Below are positions 35,198 through 46,215 of a stretch of DNA of 64,000 nt, piece after piece. The notes under the pieces are model-generated. The model saw only the letters and a program-made list of their open reading frames with translations. It was not told where the DNA came from and made no database searches. The stretch comes from Chloromonas sp. AAM2 (lineage: Eukaryota; Chlorophyta; Chlorophyceae; Chlamydomonadales; Chlamydomonadaceae). The translations under genes were made by a program, and so were the position numbers. Numbering within the stretch: the stretch's first letter is position 1; every line of letters begins with the position of its first letter. The DNA lies in contig QAXH01005073.1 of assembly GCA_004335635.1 (NCBI GenBank), positions 1 to 64,000 of the forward strand, given 5' to 3'.

Positions 35198-37603
35198 GAC
35201 TGCTGTGACTGGCCGGACACCTCACACCCACACGTTAAACGTGCTGCAGCAACGAAACGATGGCCAAGCCACTAAGGAGGTAAACAGAGCTGCATGAGAT
35301 TTGGGTTGTGTGGCGATTGGAACAGCTTGCACCACTAACAGCAGGGCTGAGGTTTTCATGTTCAGAAGTCAGCTCCTTTGTCCTCGACACAAACCATGGC
35401 CTCAGCATCTATCATTCACGCCATAGGCAGAGGCCGAAGCTGGCTGTTGTTGGTCTGCTTGAATGCTCAACTCACCATGTACGCTTTTGCGATGGAATAC
35501 GGCAATGACGCCAGTTATCATTCTGTTATCATTCGCCGATATCCGTTCCTCATGCTGCAGCCAATCGTGCTGATTATCAGCGCAGTATTTTGGCTGGCTC
35601 AGAATCGACTTGCATCTTGTTCGGCGCGTTGAATAGGGCTGTGTTGGCAAAAAAACATGATTTTTCCATCCACTGGTAGCTCCATCAGCAACTGGCGAAA
35701 CAACCACATTAGTGACAATCATTCGCAAAATGAGCCGAAAGCGCACTGGAGGAAATTACAGAGACCCTGGACGACGAACAAATGCAAACATCGAAACGAA
35801 CGAGAAGGGAGGCGCATTCAGGCTTGTTTCGCAAAGTCACGCCCCAGCGACGTTGCATGCTGGGGCATGGCGGCAACATGATGTTCCTTGACCCTACGCC
35901 GTCAGTGTTATACGACAGCAACGAGTGTTTGCAGTTTTGGGACTGGCACCGTGATGAGGCTGTCAGTTGTCTGTGGGACTAGTATTTTCAGGAGTGCGTC
36001 CATACTAAGTTTTCATGTTGGTGAAAATGTACATAGTGTGGTGTTGGGTCAGTGTCATCTGTCACTGGGATGTGTCGCTGATGCTGGAGTTGGTAGGCGC
36101 TGGTGGCTGCCAATACTGGGACAGGGACAGTGAGAAGTGGTAGATTATCAGGGATTGAGAACGCAATGTGACACAATGTCAGTTCCAGTGTAACACAATG
36201 CTATTCCAATACCAAACAAACATAGCAACCTCTTCAGCCAAAAGAATAACCCATAACAGCAAGTTGTCTGCACCAGTCTTGGCACTCATTTCTTGAAATA
36301 GACTGTGACTTGTAAGTCACCACCAAGTGTTGGAAGGTGCCCAAACACAGCAACACCCTCGAAACTGCTTCACAGTCCTCTGTTCTCATGTTGATCAGCC
36401 TGGCATAACCTATCCTTTCGTTGACGTAAAGGCAGGTTTTAACGTTGAGCCTGTGCAGTAGTAATGCTGCACATGCACATTCACAGACAGGCACACGGCG
36501 TAGCATGCGCCACGCAGGCTGAGTGACAGGTTTACAGGTGGGCGCTAGTGCTGCTGTGCATGGCCAAACCTCTTCAGACTTTCAGCAGTTTGCTCAGTGT
36601 GGTGAACTCCTTTGTAACATGTCTATAAGCTGAGCGCGGGTGCAACAAAGCAGACCCAGTGTGTGCACGCCAAGGCAATCAAGGCTGCACGGGTACGCTG
36701 ACGCACCAGCAGGTAGATGCGAGCCAATGCATGGCATCAAAGCCTTGAAGATTATAGCATGTCATGGCCACGTCTAGGACTTCTACTGGCGCGGGTATGT
36801 GCTGATACACACCGGTTTTAATGCCAGTCTCAGGGATTGTCCCAGAACTGGCAAACTTCTTTTTTTAAACATACTGTAGAGCGTACTGTTCAGGGCATAG
36901 CCAAGAACCGCAACGGTTACAAAGGAGTCTCATCAGTGATTAAATGCGAGATTTTGAATCCCAAGCGCAAGTCATACTCGCACGTCTGCAGCAAACAATA
37001 CTCACAAATTCCAACCCGTCAAATCAGATGACACAGTGAAATGGTGTTCGAGGCCGTCAGACGATCCTGTCCACACCTCATTTGAAACTGTTTGAGAACC
37101 CGCCCTCCACCGTCCAAAGTGAATACACCTTCAATTCAACACCCAAGAGGCGCTTTAGCCACAACAACACCTGCCGATATTGCCATGCACTGTGCGGGCG
37201 TAAGCCTTGCCATAGTTAGTGATGTAGGCAAACACAGTGTAGGCTGAGTGCTCTCGTGCCGTGACCAAGACGTGCACGCAGAACATGCATCTACCCGGCA
37301 CCAATCAATTGTTTTTTGGCACGGCAACAGCAAAGCGTGATCACACGTGTGGCTTGTGTGTGAAAACCGACAAACGAGCGCTCAACACCAAGCACACCCA
37401 TACACCAGCTGAAAGAATAGTGCATGTAAAGTGTCTGTTCTAGCAGCATCTCGTCAGGTCGCTCACTGCGGTTCTGGTAAGCTGCGTTGTATGTGCACAG
37501 TTTATGATCAGTCAAATACACAACGGATACGTTGCATCACTTGGGTCAGCTGCTGTGCAGCTCTACCTGTGCGCAAGCTATGCGCCCGGAACTGGGCTGC
37601 CAT
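35198..37603. other. Intergenic, mostly without features
   Basis: 2.4 kb between AGBL5 and the Ala-rich gene. It contains one foldback right end (36809-36867). A weak look-alike pair, TTTGCAGTTTTGGGACTGGC at about 35927 and GCCAATACTGGGAC near 36110, was not called. Short ORFs on both strands show no domain. Confidence 0.4.
36809..36867. mobile_element. Foldback element right end
   Basis: CACCGGTTTTAATGCCAGTC, then AGGGATTGTCCCAGAACTGGC, AAACTTC and T7. It is the right end of the family. The left end was not identified. Confidence 0.6.
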
Positions 37604-38846
37604 TCAACGGCCAGTGCCCACAGCGGTTGAACTTGCAGGAACCGCTGCCACTGCAGGAGTAGCGCCGATGAGACTTGCAGGGGTCAGGGAGGCAGGGGTG
37701 AGCAAGGTTGGAAGTGCTGGAGGAGCGCCGCACTGGCGTGCCGCACTTGCCAAAGCAGCAGAGATGCAGGAACCGACTGCCTCTGCAGTGGCTGCAGCGG
37801 CCGCATTGGCAGTAGCTGAGGACAGTCCGAAGCCAGGGCCAGCGCTGGATGCCCTTGCCTGTACGGCTACGAGCGCTTGGGTCACCGCGGTTGCCAGCCC
37901 TGAAGCGCTGCACAGGGCTGTGGCCGACGCGTCGTCAGCAACGGCTGCTGCAACAGAGGTGGCGATGGCCTGGGCCAGTGCTGACGCAATTGCCCTTGCA
38001 TCGGAGTCGGAAGTGGCAACAGCAGCGCCGCGCCCTGCGAGCAAGCGTATATGGAAGCAACTCACTAATTGTTGACTGGCAGGCTGTGCGGATGTAGTGG
38101 ACAGTAAAACTGGGCCGAGCGCACGCTGCTTGGGGCGTGTACAGCACAACGGAGCTATTTGGTATTCTGAAGTAGACTCAAGAAGCGTTCTGGTTCTACC
38201 TACCGTCGACGTCTACGAAAGCCAGAGACGACACAAATGCCTGGCCGGACGCAGCGGCAATTGCGTTGATGGCGGCGGTTGCGGCAGCAGTTGCGGTGGC
38301 TTGAGTGCAATCCTGCTGCACGGTGGCGAAGGCAGTCGCGATCGCATCTCTAGTTGCGTTGGCTGCACTCTCAGCATTCTGCACACCAACTGCGATGGCC
38401 GACGACGTTCCTGCAGAACAAAGCGAAGCGTAACTATTGTGTCAAGTTCCACCACCCGAATAGCCATTTATTTTCCAGCCGAACAGGATGCAGATTGCTT
38501 GGATGACTTCTGCTACAGTACCAAAAGGGAGAGCGCATCATGATCATGTAATCGCTTTGACCAAGCGAGCCGGGGCGAACCAGCATGCGCATGTCGCCGT
38601 GCCGCACCTCATAACTACAAAGTGCAACCTAATGATATGTATTGTAATTGTCAGAGCGCTTCTTATCAAATCTCGCGAGTCGCCGTGCGATGACGTATAT
38701 TTACCTTGGTTGCTCAGCGCGGCAGCAGAGTTGCGTGTTCCGCCGGCGTTCTGGTTGCTCGCTTGAGAAAGGCGCCGCCCGAATGCAGAAGGCGCTGTCA
38801 AGGCAAGCGTGAGCAGAAGAGTGGTGGTGACGGAGGCGCTTGCCAT
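37604..38846 (-). CDS. Secreted alanine-rich protein of unknown function
   Basis: Three exons join in phase 1: 38846-38705, 38410-38204 and 38034-37604 (stop TGA), giving 259 aa. The N-terminus is a textbook signal peptide (MASASVTTTLLLTLALTAPS-AFG). The mature part has very high Ala with Ser, Thr and Val and regular hydrophobic spacing (for example ATRDAIATAFATVQQD, ARAIASALAQAIATS and ASGLATAVTQALVAVQARAS), which predicts long amphipathic helices. Only a few Cys are present (QQDC, ALCSAS, GSCISA, RQCGAP). I recognise no family. An extracellular matrix or wall protein is a guess from composition and the signal peptide. A long antisense ORF (37431-38075, plus) is a codon-composition shadow of the Ala-rich exon. 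Confidence 0.7.
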
Positions 38847-39904
38847 TTTGTTCCGCGTACCAAATGTGTAAATGCCTGCGAGGGCCTGAAGAGATTGAAG
38901 AAGCGGAGTGCTGGCAATCGCTACTGACTTTTCCTTGCGGGCAAATCACACGAAACAAGATGAGAACCCTATGACGTTGCTCGAAACTTGACTGTCAGTC
39001 GCTGAAGGAAGCCAAAGTCCGGCTGGTTCAAATAATGGCTTTGAGCACTGATCGAAGGATGATTGTATCGCACATTCGTCCGACTCTGAGGCAATGAGCT
39101 CATTGCGCATTGTGGCTTCAAACTATGTAGGAGATGACAAACAATTCCGTCACGGCAGATCAAAGTTGGTTCCACTGAAGCGATGCAGTAGGTGCTGAGC
39201 TCTTCAGCTGGGCGTCAGAGCGCGTCATATCGCTGAGTTTGGAAACTACATTCGCTGTCAAATCGCACCATTCGCAGCTATTCGGATGATTTCAAGAACA
39301 ACAGCTGATTACAATAAGGAATGAGGGACTTTGCCAAGCCTGCGTACAGACAGGGAACAATGGCCATTTGCTGACTGAACTGCAAATGAAGCTGCCTGCT
39401 CACGGATCGGATTTGGGTTGACAGATGTTCTAGTTTGAACTGCGTTCGGGTTCGGACTGCATCGTATGCCGCTTGCATGAGTGTGGAGAGCTGAAGCATT
39501 TTGTTCACGAGCAGCTTGATGGTCACACTGACAGCCAGCATACTCGTCTGTCAACAGGACCAAAAGCCGAGCAAGCCCAAGCCGAGCTTGTGCAATCCTG
39601 TAATTCGATGTAGATACGTTGCAGTGCCAAGGAGCACTGGGCACCAGTCAAGGTAGTACCCCGAGAGGTGGCCACGGGAAGTTGCCGGTGTGCCATAATC
39701 CCCTTAACATGCATGTTGGACGGGTTGGAGTTCCTCCCTTCTTGTGACACGCAACACACGTGACGCACAAGAGCTTGTTAAAGTGGCAGGAACTTTCACA
39801 AGGACGGAGTGCAGCACGTCCAACACAAACTCTGACGTCACTAGGATGCATCTTCTAGTACGACGTCGCAGACCTTCAGATCGAAACGGAGAATTGACTG
39901 CAAA
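38847..39904. other. Intergenic between the Ala-rich and PPPDE genes
   Basis: About 1.06 kb: promoter of the Ala-rich gene and 3' UTR of the PPPDE gene, both minus strand. It contains copy B of a dispersed repeat. No supported gene. Confidence 0.4.
39648..39740 (-). repeat. Dispersed repeat copy B (partner at 9214-9314)
   Basis: Read on the minus strand it gives AACTCCAACCCGTCCAACAT, then GCATGTTAAGGGGATT, ordered like the copy at 9214. The copies are 30 kb apart and in opposite orientation. Confidence 0.55.
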
Positions 39905-42900
39905 CTACCCTGAGCAGACAGCCAGTTGAATACTGAGCGGTGTTTGCAAGGCTGAGTGCACATCCTTTGTCTGGTTGTCAGCCGTCAGTTTCGATTGCTG
40001 ATGCTCCAGATGATTTGACAGTGCATGCTGTGCATGACTGCTTTCCTGCAGCACAGCCGCTGCTTGATGCTGCTTGTGGTCTGCCTCAGGTTCAGCCAAT
40101 CCACATTGCCGTGACTGGCCCTGGAATACATGGAGCTGGTGTGCAGCAAGCGGCATGTGCATGTCCAAGTATCGTTTGGCACATGGGAAGCAGCAGCACT
40201 TCGCTGCCTCAGATAATCGTACGGTATTCAGGGACACCTGCATGCAATCGAATACCAACAGCGCACATGTTGTCTGCGTACAGGCTGCACAGTCGGTCAC
40301 ATCAAAGCGCTTGTCGTCAGTATGGTATGCCAAGTGTCATGAGATGTAAACAGGCTTGTCATGCCATCCCTATCAGTGCCCTACACACGACAGGGGCATG
40401 CCCTGCAGCTCAAGACCTCTGCTGTCCTGTTCAGCATTCTGTGTATTCAGGCACCAGGCGGCTCTACGGCCATCAAGCCAGGATGCACAGTTGCTGAACT
40501 GACTGCAAACAACGGTTAAACCGGCACTCTCTTCCGGCATGTGACGCTTGCTCCAGTTCAGCTACACTCGAACGCAATCTGCCCCCGATATGCAACCCTT
40601 TTCCTCGTTGCGACGCCACTCACTCCATACGTCCATACGGCCTTACCATTGCGTCGGCAGCCCGTTCAAAACCAGGCGCAGGCTGAAACAATGTTTGCTG
40701 CTGCCGCTGCAGCTCGCCACACAGTGCACGTGCAAAGTGGTTGCAGTTGCGGCTCAACAACTGGTACTGGGAGCCACGGAAGCCACCCTGCTTGTGCAAG
40801 TGCAACACACAATGAACTGAGGTGTGTGCATTCCACCACCGCACCAGACTTGTGCAGCTGTGGCCCATAACGGCCAGGTGCAATGGTACGTCACACGTAT
40901 TGGCACCAGGGCATGCAGACCAGACAAACCCTCAGCCAATCCTTCGTCCTCCTTGCCTACCCCTTCAACTTGCTTCCAATCCAGGCGCCTTCAACAATCC
41001 TGGACGTTCTGGTTCTGCTCCTTCAGAGCCTTGCCTCTTCTTGCCAACCAGTGACTGTCGTCCCCTTGGCTCAACACGTACTCCTATCCCAGTTCCCACC
41101 TCCTCCTTGAGCAGGGCCAGGAGCTCTTCAAACTGCGCCTTGCTGCCCAGCCACCAGCCGATGACCACTCGGCTCCGCAGGCCCGGCAGCATGGAGAGCT
41201 GCTCTTCCACCTCCCGCCGCTCAGAAGAGGCTGAAACAATGGCATGTTTACAGCAGTAAAATTGTCCCTGACAAGGTTGGTGCTTAGCTCTTCATATGTT
41301 GTTTTTAAATGCGGTGTTATGCTGTCATCGCCATCATGCATGGACTCGATGCATACCAGCACTGAGCGAGCATGTGAGACACCTCGACGTACGTTGGCTG
41401 TGGCTTACTGCTGCTTAAGGCCATCTTGAGTCCATCTCAAGCCGATGCAACAGGCAATCTAACACAACGCGCCTATTTGCACACCAGAAAACCGCTGTGC
41501 AGCACTCACTTTTGTCCTTATCCAGCTTGTCCAGCTTAGCCTTTGCCTCGGAGCGCAGCACATGCAGTGGCTGGGCTAGGGCCATGATGCCTGCAGGAAG
41601 GACCAGGCTGCTCATTGTGACGTGATCACTTTATAATGGAAGGACGCTCATCAGTTTAATCAGCACTGGCTGAACCGAAAGCAATCAGACCACGCACCCG
41701 CCTGCGATGATGTGATGACCCGTAAGCGTCACGATTGTGTGACCAAACTGGAATCTACTGCATCAACATGCCTAACTTCTTATCCTTCCGACCCTTGGGA
41801 CGAGTTAGTGACCTAACCCTCCCTTCATGTAAGGCTGTGTCGCCTTGTGCACTCATCGTCACATGATAACCTTGTGATGGGCGGAGCAAGGAATGTGTAC
41901 CAAGGACTCTGTAGTACGCCTCGCACGTACCACAAACAGAAAGAACGAATCACGTTTGCACTTTGCCCTTGTATTCATTGTGCTGCCCTTGTAGTAATCA
42001 CAGCTGGACACCCCACGTACATCTGAGGATCCGCCAGGACACCCGTTTGTGCAAAGCCGTCCACGTTTTCAAAAGCCATGCATGGCAGTAGCTGCGTTTC
42101 TAATGCTCGCTGTTCTACAGTCAGCAGGCGTGGTGTGGCTTGCCCCACCCAGGGAATCGTCATGGTGGCCTCCAAAGCAAAACTCCTTCCCATCAAGTTC
42201 CAGAGCCGTGTGGAACATCCCTCCCAAGCAGCAAAACTTGAGCAAAGCTGCAGTTGAGTGTCAGTCACACGCAGGTGCTTTAGATGCCAACAGCCACCTG
42301 CTGCAAGGGTCAGGCTGAGCAGTGTGTAGAGCGACGAACAGGTGCCCAGCCAGTAAGCAATGCCATGAACAGAAGGGGCTTGCGTGAAGACCGACACACC
42401 TGGGCATGCTGGCAACCCATGCAACAACCAAGAGGTCTCCAGTAGCATTACACGGGCTGATGCGCTACAGGCGGCTGTGACAGGCGGCAATACAACCGCT
42501 CTTGGATTTGAAGATGCACGTCAACAACGTCAACATACGTCACGTCAACAACGTCAACATACAAAAGAAGTTTGCCAGTTCTGGGACAATTCCTGTAAGG
42601 TACTCAGTTCCACTCTGTGTGCTTTGAAGTGGTACACTGACAGTGGTGTCTACCACGGTATTGTTGGTGGACGGCGTAGTGCCACTTCTGGGATAAGCAG
42701 CATCAGATTGCATCAGATTGCACTGGAAAGGCGACCAGACACCACCTCACTTTCACATGCGAAAATTATCCCAGAACTGGCAACCTTCTTTTTTTCTCTC
42801 GGATTTGAAGATGCACGTGTTTATTTTATTTTCACTCACAATTGAACCAGCCACAGCACAGATCGTAGACGTTGAGTATGAGCCTGCAGCAGTGAATGAC

Positions 42901-43014
42901 ATTGTAATGCAACTTCGGGACCAGCTGTCACTCAACTAGGGCTTTTAATGCAAACCTGTCACTCACTTGTATGCACGGTGTGCGTGGCTGCCTTGCATCC
43001 AGCGGATCTGCCAT
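39905..43014 (-). CDS. PPPDE-family thiol isopeptidase (DESI-type deSUMOylase/deubiquitinase)
   Basis: A papain-fold cysteine protease that removes SUMO or ubiquitin-like tags. Exons: 43014-42967, 42924-42840, 42247-42119, 41590-41510, 41230-41100, 40787-40647 and 40237-39905 (stop); 315 aa if the first exon is right. Signatures in order: LILNVYDLCCGWFN; GGMFHTALELDGKEFCFGGH with the catalytic His; VVIGWWLGSKAQFEELLALL; and GSQYQLLSRNCNHFARALC with the catalytic Cys. A C-terminal extension follows (KCCCFPCAKRYLD, then a Gln/His-rich tail). Phases agree throughout. The start is the weak point: exon 1 (MADPLDARQPRTPCIQ) needs an intron of only 42 bases. A weak donor at GTGCAT with the acceptor at 42884 is the alternative. 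The 594-base intron 42248-42839 carries a foldback element. It is divergent from the LRR gene. Confidence 0.85.
42520..42561. repeat. Short tandem repeat CGTCAACAACGTCAACATA
   Basis: Two near-identical units abut the left end of the foldback element in the PPPDE intron, between that element and the 18-bp flanking direct repeat. Confidence 0.8.
42561..42795. mobile_element. Foldback (MITE-like) element in a PPPDE-gene intron, flanked by direct repeats
   Basis: Left end ACAAAAGAAGTTTGCCAGTT, then CTGGGACAATTCCTG; right end ATTATCCCAGAACTGGCAAC, then CTTC and T7. The element with its small tandem array is bracketed by an 18-bp direct repeat, GGATTTGAAGATGCACGT, at 42504-42521 and 42801-42818. 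That is unusually long for a target-site duplication. Confidence 0.8.
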
Positions 43015-43432
43015 GGCTTCCATACATCCGCAAGTCTCAAGGCCTGACTCATTCTGCTCAGGCGAACGCCAGGTTCAACATCCTCGTCACGCAGAGCACT
43101 TTCCTGGGTTGGCAGCATGACGGCGAGCTGGGCCGAGGACAGCCAGCTGCAGCAGATACGCGGAACAGTGGAACATCCGCTTTGCGCGATGCGCAACAAA
43201 AGATGAGCCACGGGGATACTGCAGTTACATACGTTTAGCGCCGCCGCTTTTTTATTACCTGATATGCGCCATCTGTACTCACAACAGCGCAAACCCTTCG
43301 TCAGTGCATCTGCCTGTTGACCTTTTCAACCTTCTGGTTTTGTGGCAAAGCATCTGACTATCAACTGATTGGCAGTGCATGCTCTGATACTGTCTGGTGC
43401 ATCCACTTCGAGACATTGACAGTTGTTCTGCC
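43015..43432. promoter_or_regulatory. Divergent intergenic region of the PPPDE and LRR genes
   Basis: About 418 bp between two start codons on opposite strands, which must hold both promoters. No specific element was recognised. Confidence 0.35.
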
Positions 43433-46215
43433 ATGGCGTGGGGACAGCGCAGCCAGGGCATTGACGACCTGTTGCAACGGCTGCAAGCCAATGACCCCAA
43501 ACTGCAGTCCATCACGCTCATGCGCCAGCGCAAGCTCGATGGAGCCAAGGTCCGCATGCACATGCCATCACGACCATGCCAGCCTCCCAAGGACACAATT
43601 CTATGTCAGCCTATTCGCACCAATGCTGGTGCCAAGTTTTGAACGCAATCCTCATGCAACAGCCAATCTGATCAGCACATCAGGCAGAATTTGGCTGGGA
43701 CTGACACTGTCCATCGCACTCACATGACAGGACATGGCCCGCTTGTGTGCTGCACTGGCTTCCAATCCCCATCTGACCGAGCTCTCCATGAGTGCACATG
43801 CCCTGGATGTGGCTTCGGCTCAGCACCTGGCCGGCCTGCTGGCTTCCCCGGGCTCCCATCTCACCACCGTAAGCCTAGGGGATTCGACCTTTGGAGACGA
43901 TGCCATGACAGCTCTGTGCCAGGGCCTGGAGTCGAATACCACCCTGACAAGCCTGGGCGCTGAGCACAAGGTATGAGATGTTCATTACCTGAGCTTGGGC
44001 GCCTTCCAACAGTTCAAGAACATCTGTCCACCAAAATGAAGCAGCCTCATACGTTGCCCTCACAGAGTCTGACGCCGGGCGGTACTCCTTCCACCATGCC
44101 TTTTGGGCGGCTGCTCCACTCATCTGATCTTTCAAACACACGTCTGCTGCCATCCTGTGCCTGTTTGCTGGCCACACACGCCCGGCATGCCCCTTAAGCA
44201 CACGCAGACAGACACTGGTGCTGTCCCGCAGGGTCTGGGCCCGGCCGCTGGCCCTGCGCTGGCCGGTGCCCTGTGCGGCTGCACCTCCCTCACCACACTG
44301 CAACTGGGCAGGAATGCGCTGGGAGACGCAGGTGAGTGTGCACGTCATCATACGACTCATGTCAGACCGCACGCAACCTTGTGTGGGTCTGAGCAGCAAG
44401 ACAAGTGAACATCGTCAGAAGGACAGCTGATCAGCTTGTTTGGATTGAGCCTGCGCTGAGGCCAACTGCAAGAAAAGAAGGGGCAACTTGACAAGCAAGC
44501 GAGTATCATCAGCATGCGCGTGAGCCATGGGCAAGCGAGTACTGCCCTGCTCTTGCCAACCATGCAATTGGCCCTAGGCACAAAGTGGCAGTGCTGCGAT
44601 GTACAGTTTTTAGCAGTTCGCCTTTTTTTGTCGCAAACAAATCCTCAACTTCATGACGTTAGTCGTTGACAAACTTTTCAAGCCAACCATCTTCATGACG
44701 TGGGTCGTCAGTCAGCTTGCCACGTCAGCCCAGCTGTCTCCACCTGCCCTACAGGGTTGGCCGGCCTGTGCAGCCGCTCCTGGGCTGGCCTGAGGCACCT
44801 GGACCTTCATGACACCGGAATTGGGGCAGCGGGGCTAGAGGCACTGGCCGCCTGTTCTGGCCTGGGACAGCTCACCTCCTTGTCATGTGCATACAACCAA
44901 GGTGCGATATGCATGCAATCACATGATCAATAGCTCTCTTCTTTGCTGTTTTTGGTACCACAGGGAAACCCGCTACGTTTTGTTGTTGCGATCTTCCACC
45001 TGACAATGCTGAAGCGTCTCGATGGCTACTTGGCATCATGCAAGTTCCTGGTGCAGCTGTGCGGCATTGACGACCTATGGTTGGCCACATCAGAAGCTTA
45101 TCTCGCTCTTGCACACAGACACACACGTGTGCACACATCGTGTACTGTTTCAGGTCTGGATGGCAATGCTGCTCCGCATCTGGAGCGGTTGGTTCAATCT
45201 GCCACGAGCCTAGTCAGCCTGAACCTGCAGCACACCGCCGTGGGAGATGCGGGTGCCCAGGCCATAGCCACAGCGCTGCAGCACGGACCAAGGCAGCAGG
45301 AGGAGATGCAAGGGTCTTCTATTCAGCACCTCAAGCTGACAGAACTGGACCTGGCTCATACTGGACTGGGTGATGTGGGCGGGTGAGTAGGATGGAACTA
45401 GAGATACCGAAGGTTTGCTGGAGTACCAGCCTACCAAGCACATGCCTTCTCCTTGTGCACATCAGTCATACCCGCATGACCACAGGTCTGCATGCCTGCC
45501 TGCCGGCCACTGCATGACAGTGTTGCCTAGCCGTTTCGTTCGTTGCAGGTGCCAGCACGTTTTAGCTTGATGTGTTCAACACCTGTTTCCAATCAACCTG
45601 AACCAGTCAATGCTGCCTCGCTGCTGTAGGGTTGCCTTGGCTGCCTGTCTGTCTCAGCCGTCCTGCCCGCTGACCACACTCTCTTTGGAAGGCAACCGCA
45701 CAGTGACGGACGCGACGGTGGTGGAGCTATGCCAGGCTGCAATTCTGCCAGAAGCAAGTAGTGCCAAGGCCCATCAAGGTTTAACCAGCCTCAACTTGTC
45801 AGCCACATGTGTGTCGCCCGCCTGCCTGGAGCCACTGAGCCAACTGCCAGGCCTTCAGCACCTATCACTGCTGGGTTGCCAGCTTGGTACAGCAGGCGCA
45901 CAAGCGCTGACTGCTCTCACAAGGCAGTCGCCGGCAGTAGCAGATGCAGCAGGGCAAGCAATAGGCCCAGAAGAAAGACTGCCATTCCCATCGCTGAAAG
46001 ATCTGGGTCTGTCTGCTTGTGGATTGGATAGCAATGCTGTTGAAGTGGTTTTGGATGCGCTTGAGCAAGGGGCATTACCAGGGCTGGTTAGTGTTGAGCT
46101 GGGAGGCAATGCAGGGTGTCAGGGGGATGGGTTGCATGAGCGTGTCGAGGCGCTACGGGCTGTGCGGCCAAGGCTTGGGGTACACTGGAGGGCTGGCGAC
46201 AGTGCGCCCACATGA
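43433..46215 (+). CDS. Leucine-rich-repeat protein (RNase-inhibitor/tropomodulin-like)
   Basis: Six phase-consistent exons: 43433-43549, 43731-43970, 44232-44331, 44755-44901, 45154-45382 and 45630-46215 (stop TGA); 472 aa. The N-terminus (GIDDLLQRLQANDPKLQSIT) resembles the start of tropomodulin-type LRR domains, where an ANDP-like motif precedes the first repeat. At least eight 27-29 residue LRR units follow, for example LCAALASNPHLTELSMSAHA, LAGALCGCTSLTTLQLGRNA, SWAGLRHLDLHDTGIGAAG, TSLVSLNLQHTAVGDAG and LTTLSLEGNRTVTD. The repeat register continues exactly across each splice junction, which supports the model. The exon 1 donor is GTCCGC, a weak site. No kinase, NB-ARC or membrane segment is seen, so a cytosolic scaffold (protein-protein or actin-related) is likely but unproven. 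Confidence 0.85.

Noticed and set aside
35926..36125. Possible degenerate foldback pair (TTTGCAGTTTTGGGACTGGC near 35927)
   Set aside because: The ends differ from the family at several core positions and do not pair well.
36234..36506. 90-codon minus-strand ORF (VNERIGYARLINMRTEDCEA)
   Set aside because: It looks somewhat protein-like, but no neighbouring exon, splice site or family supports it.
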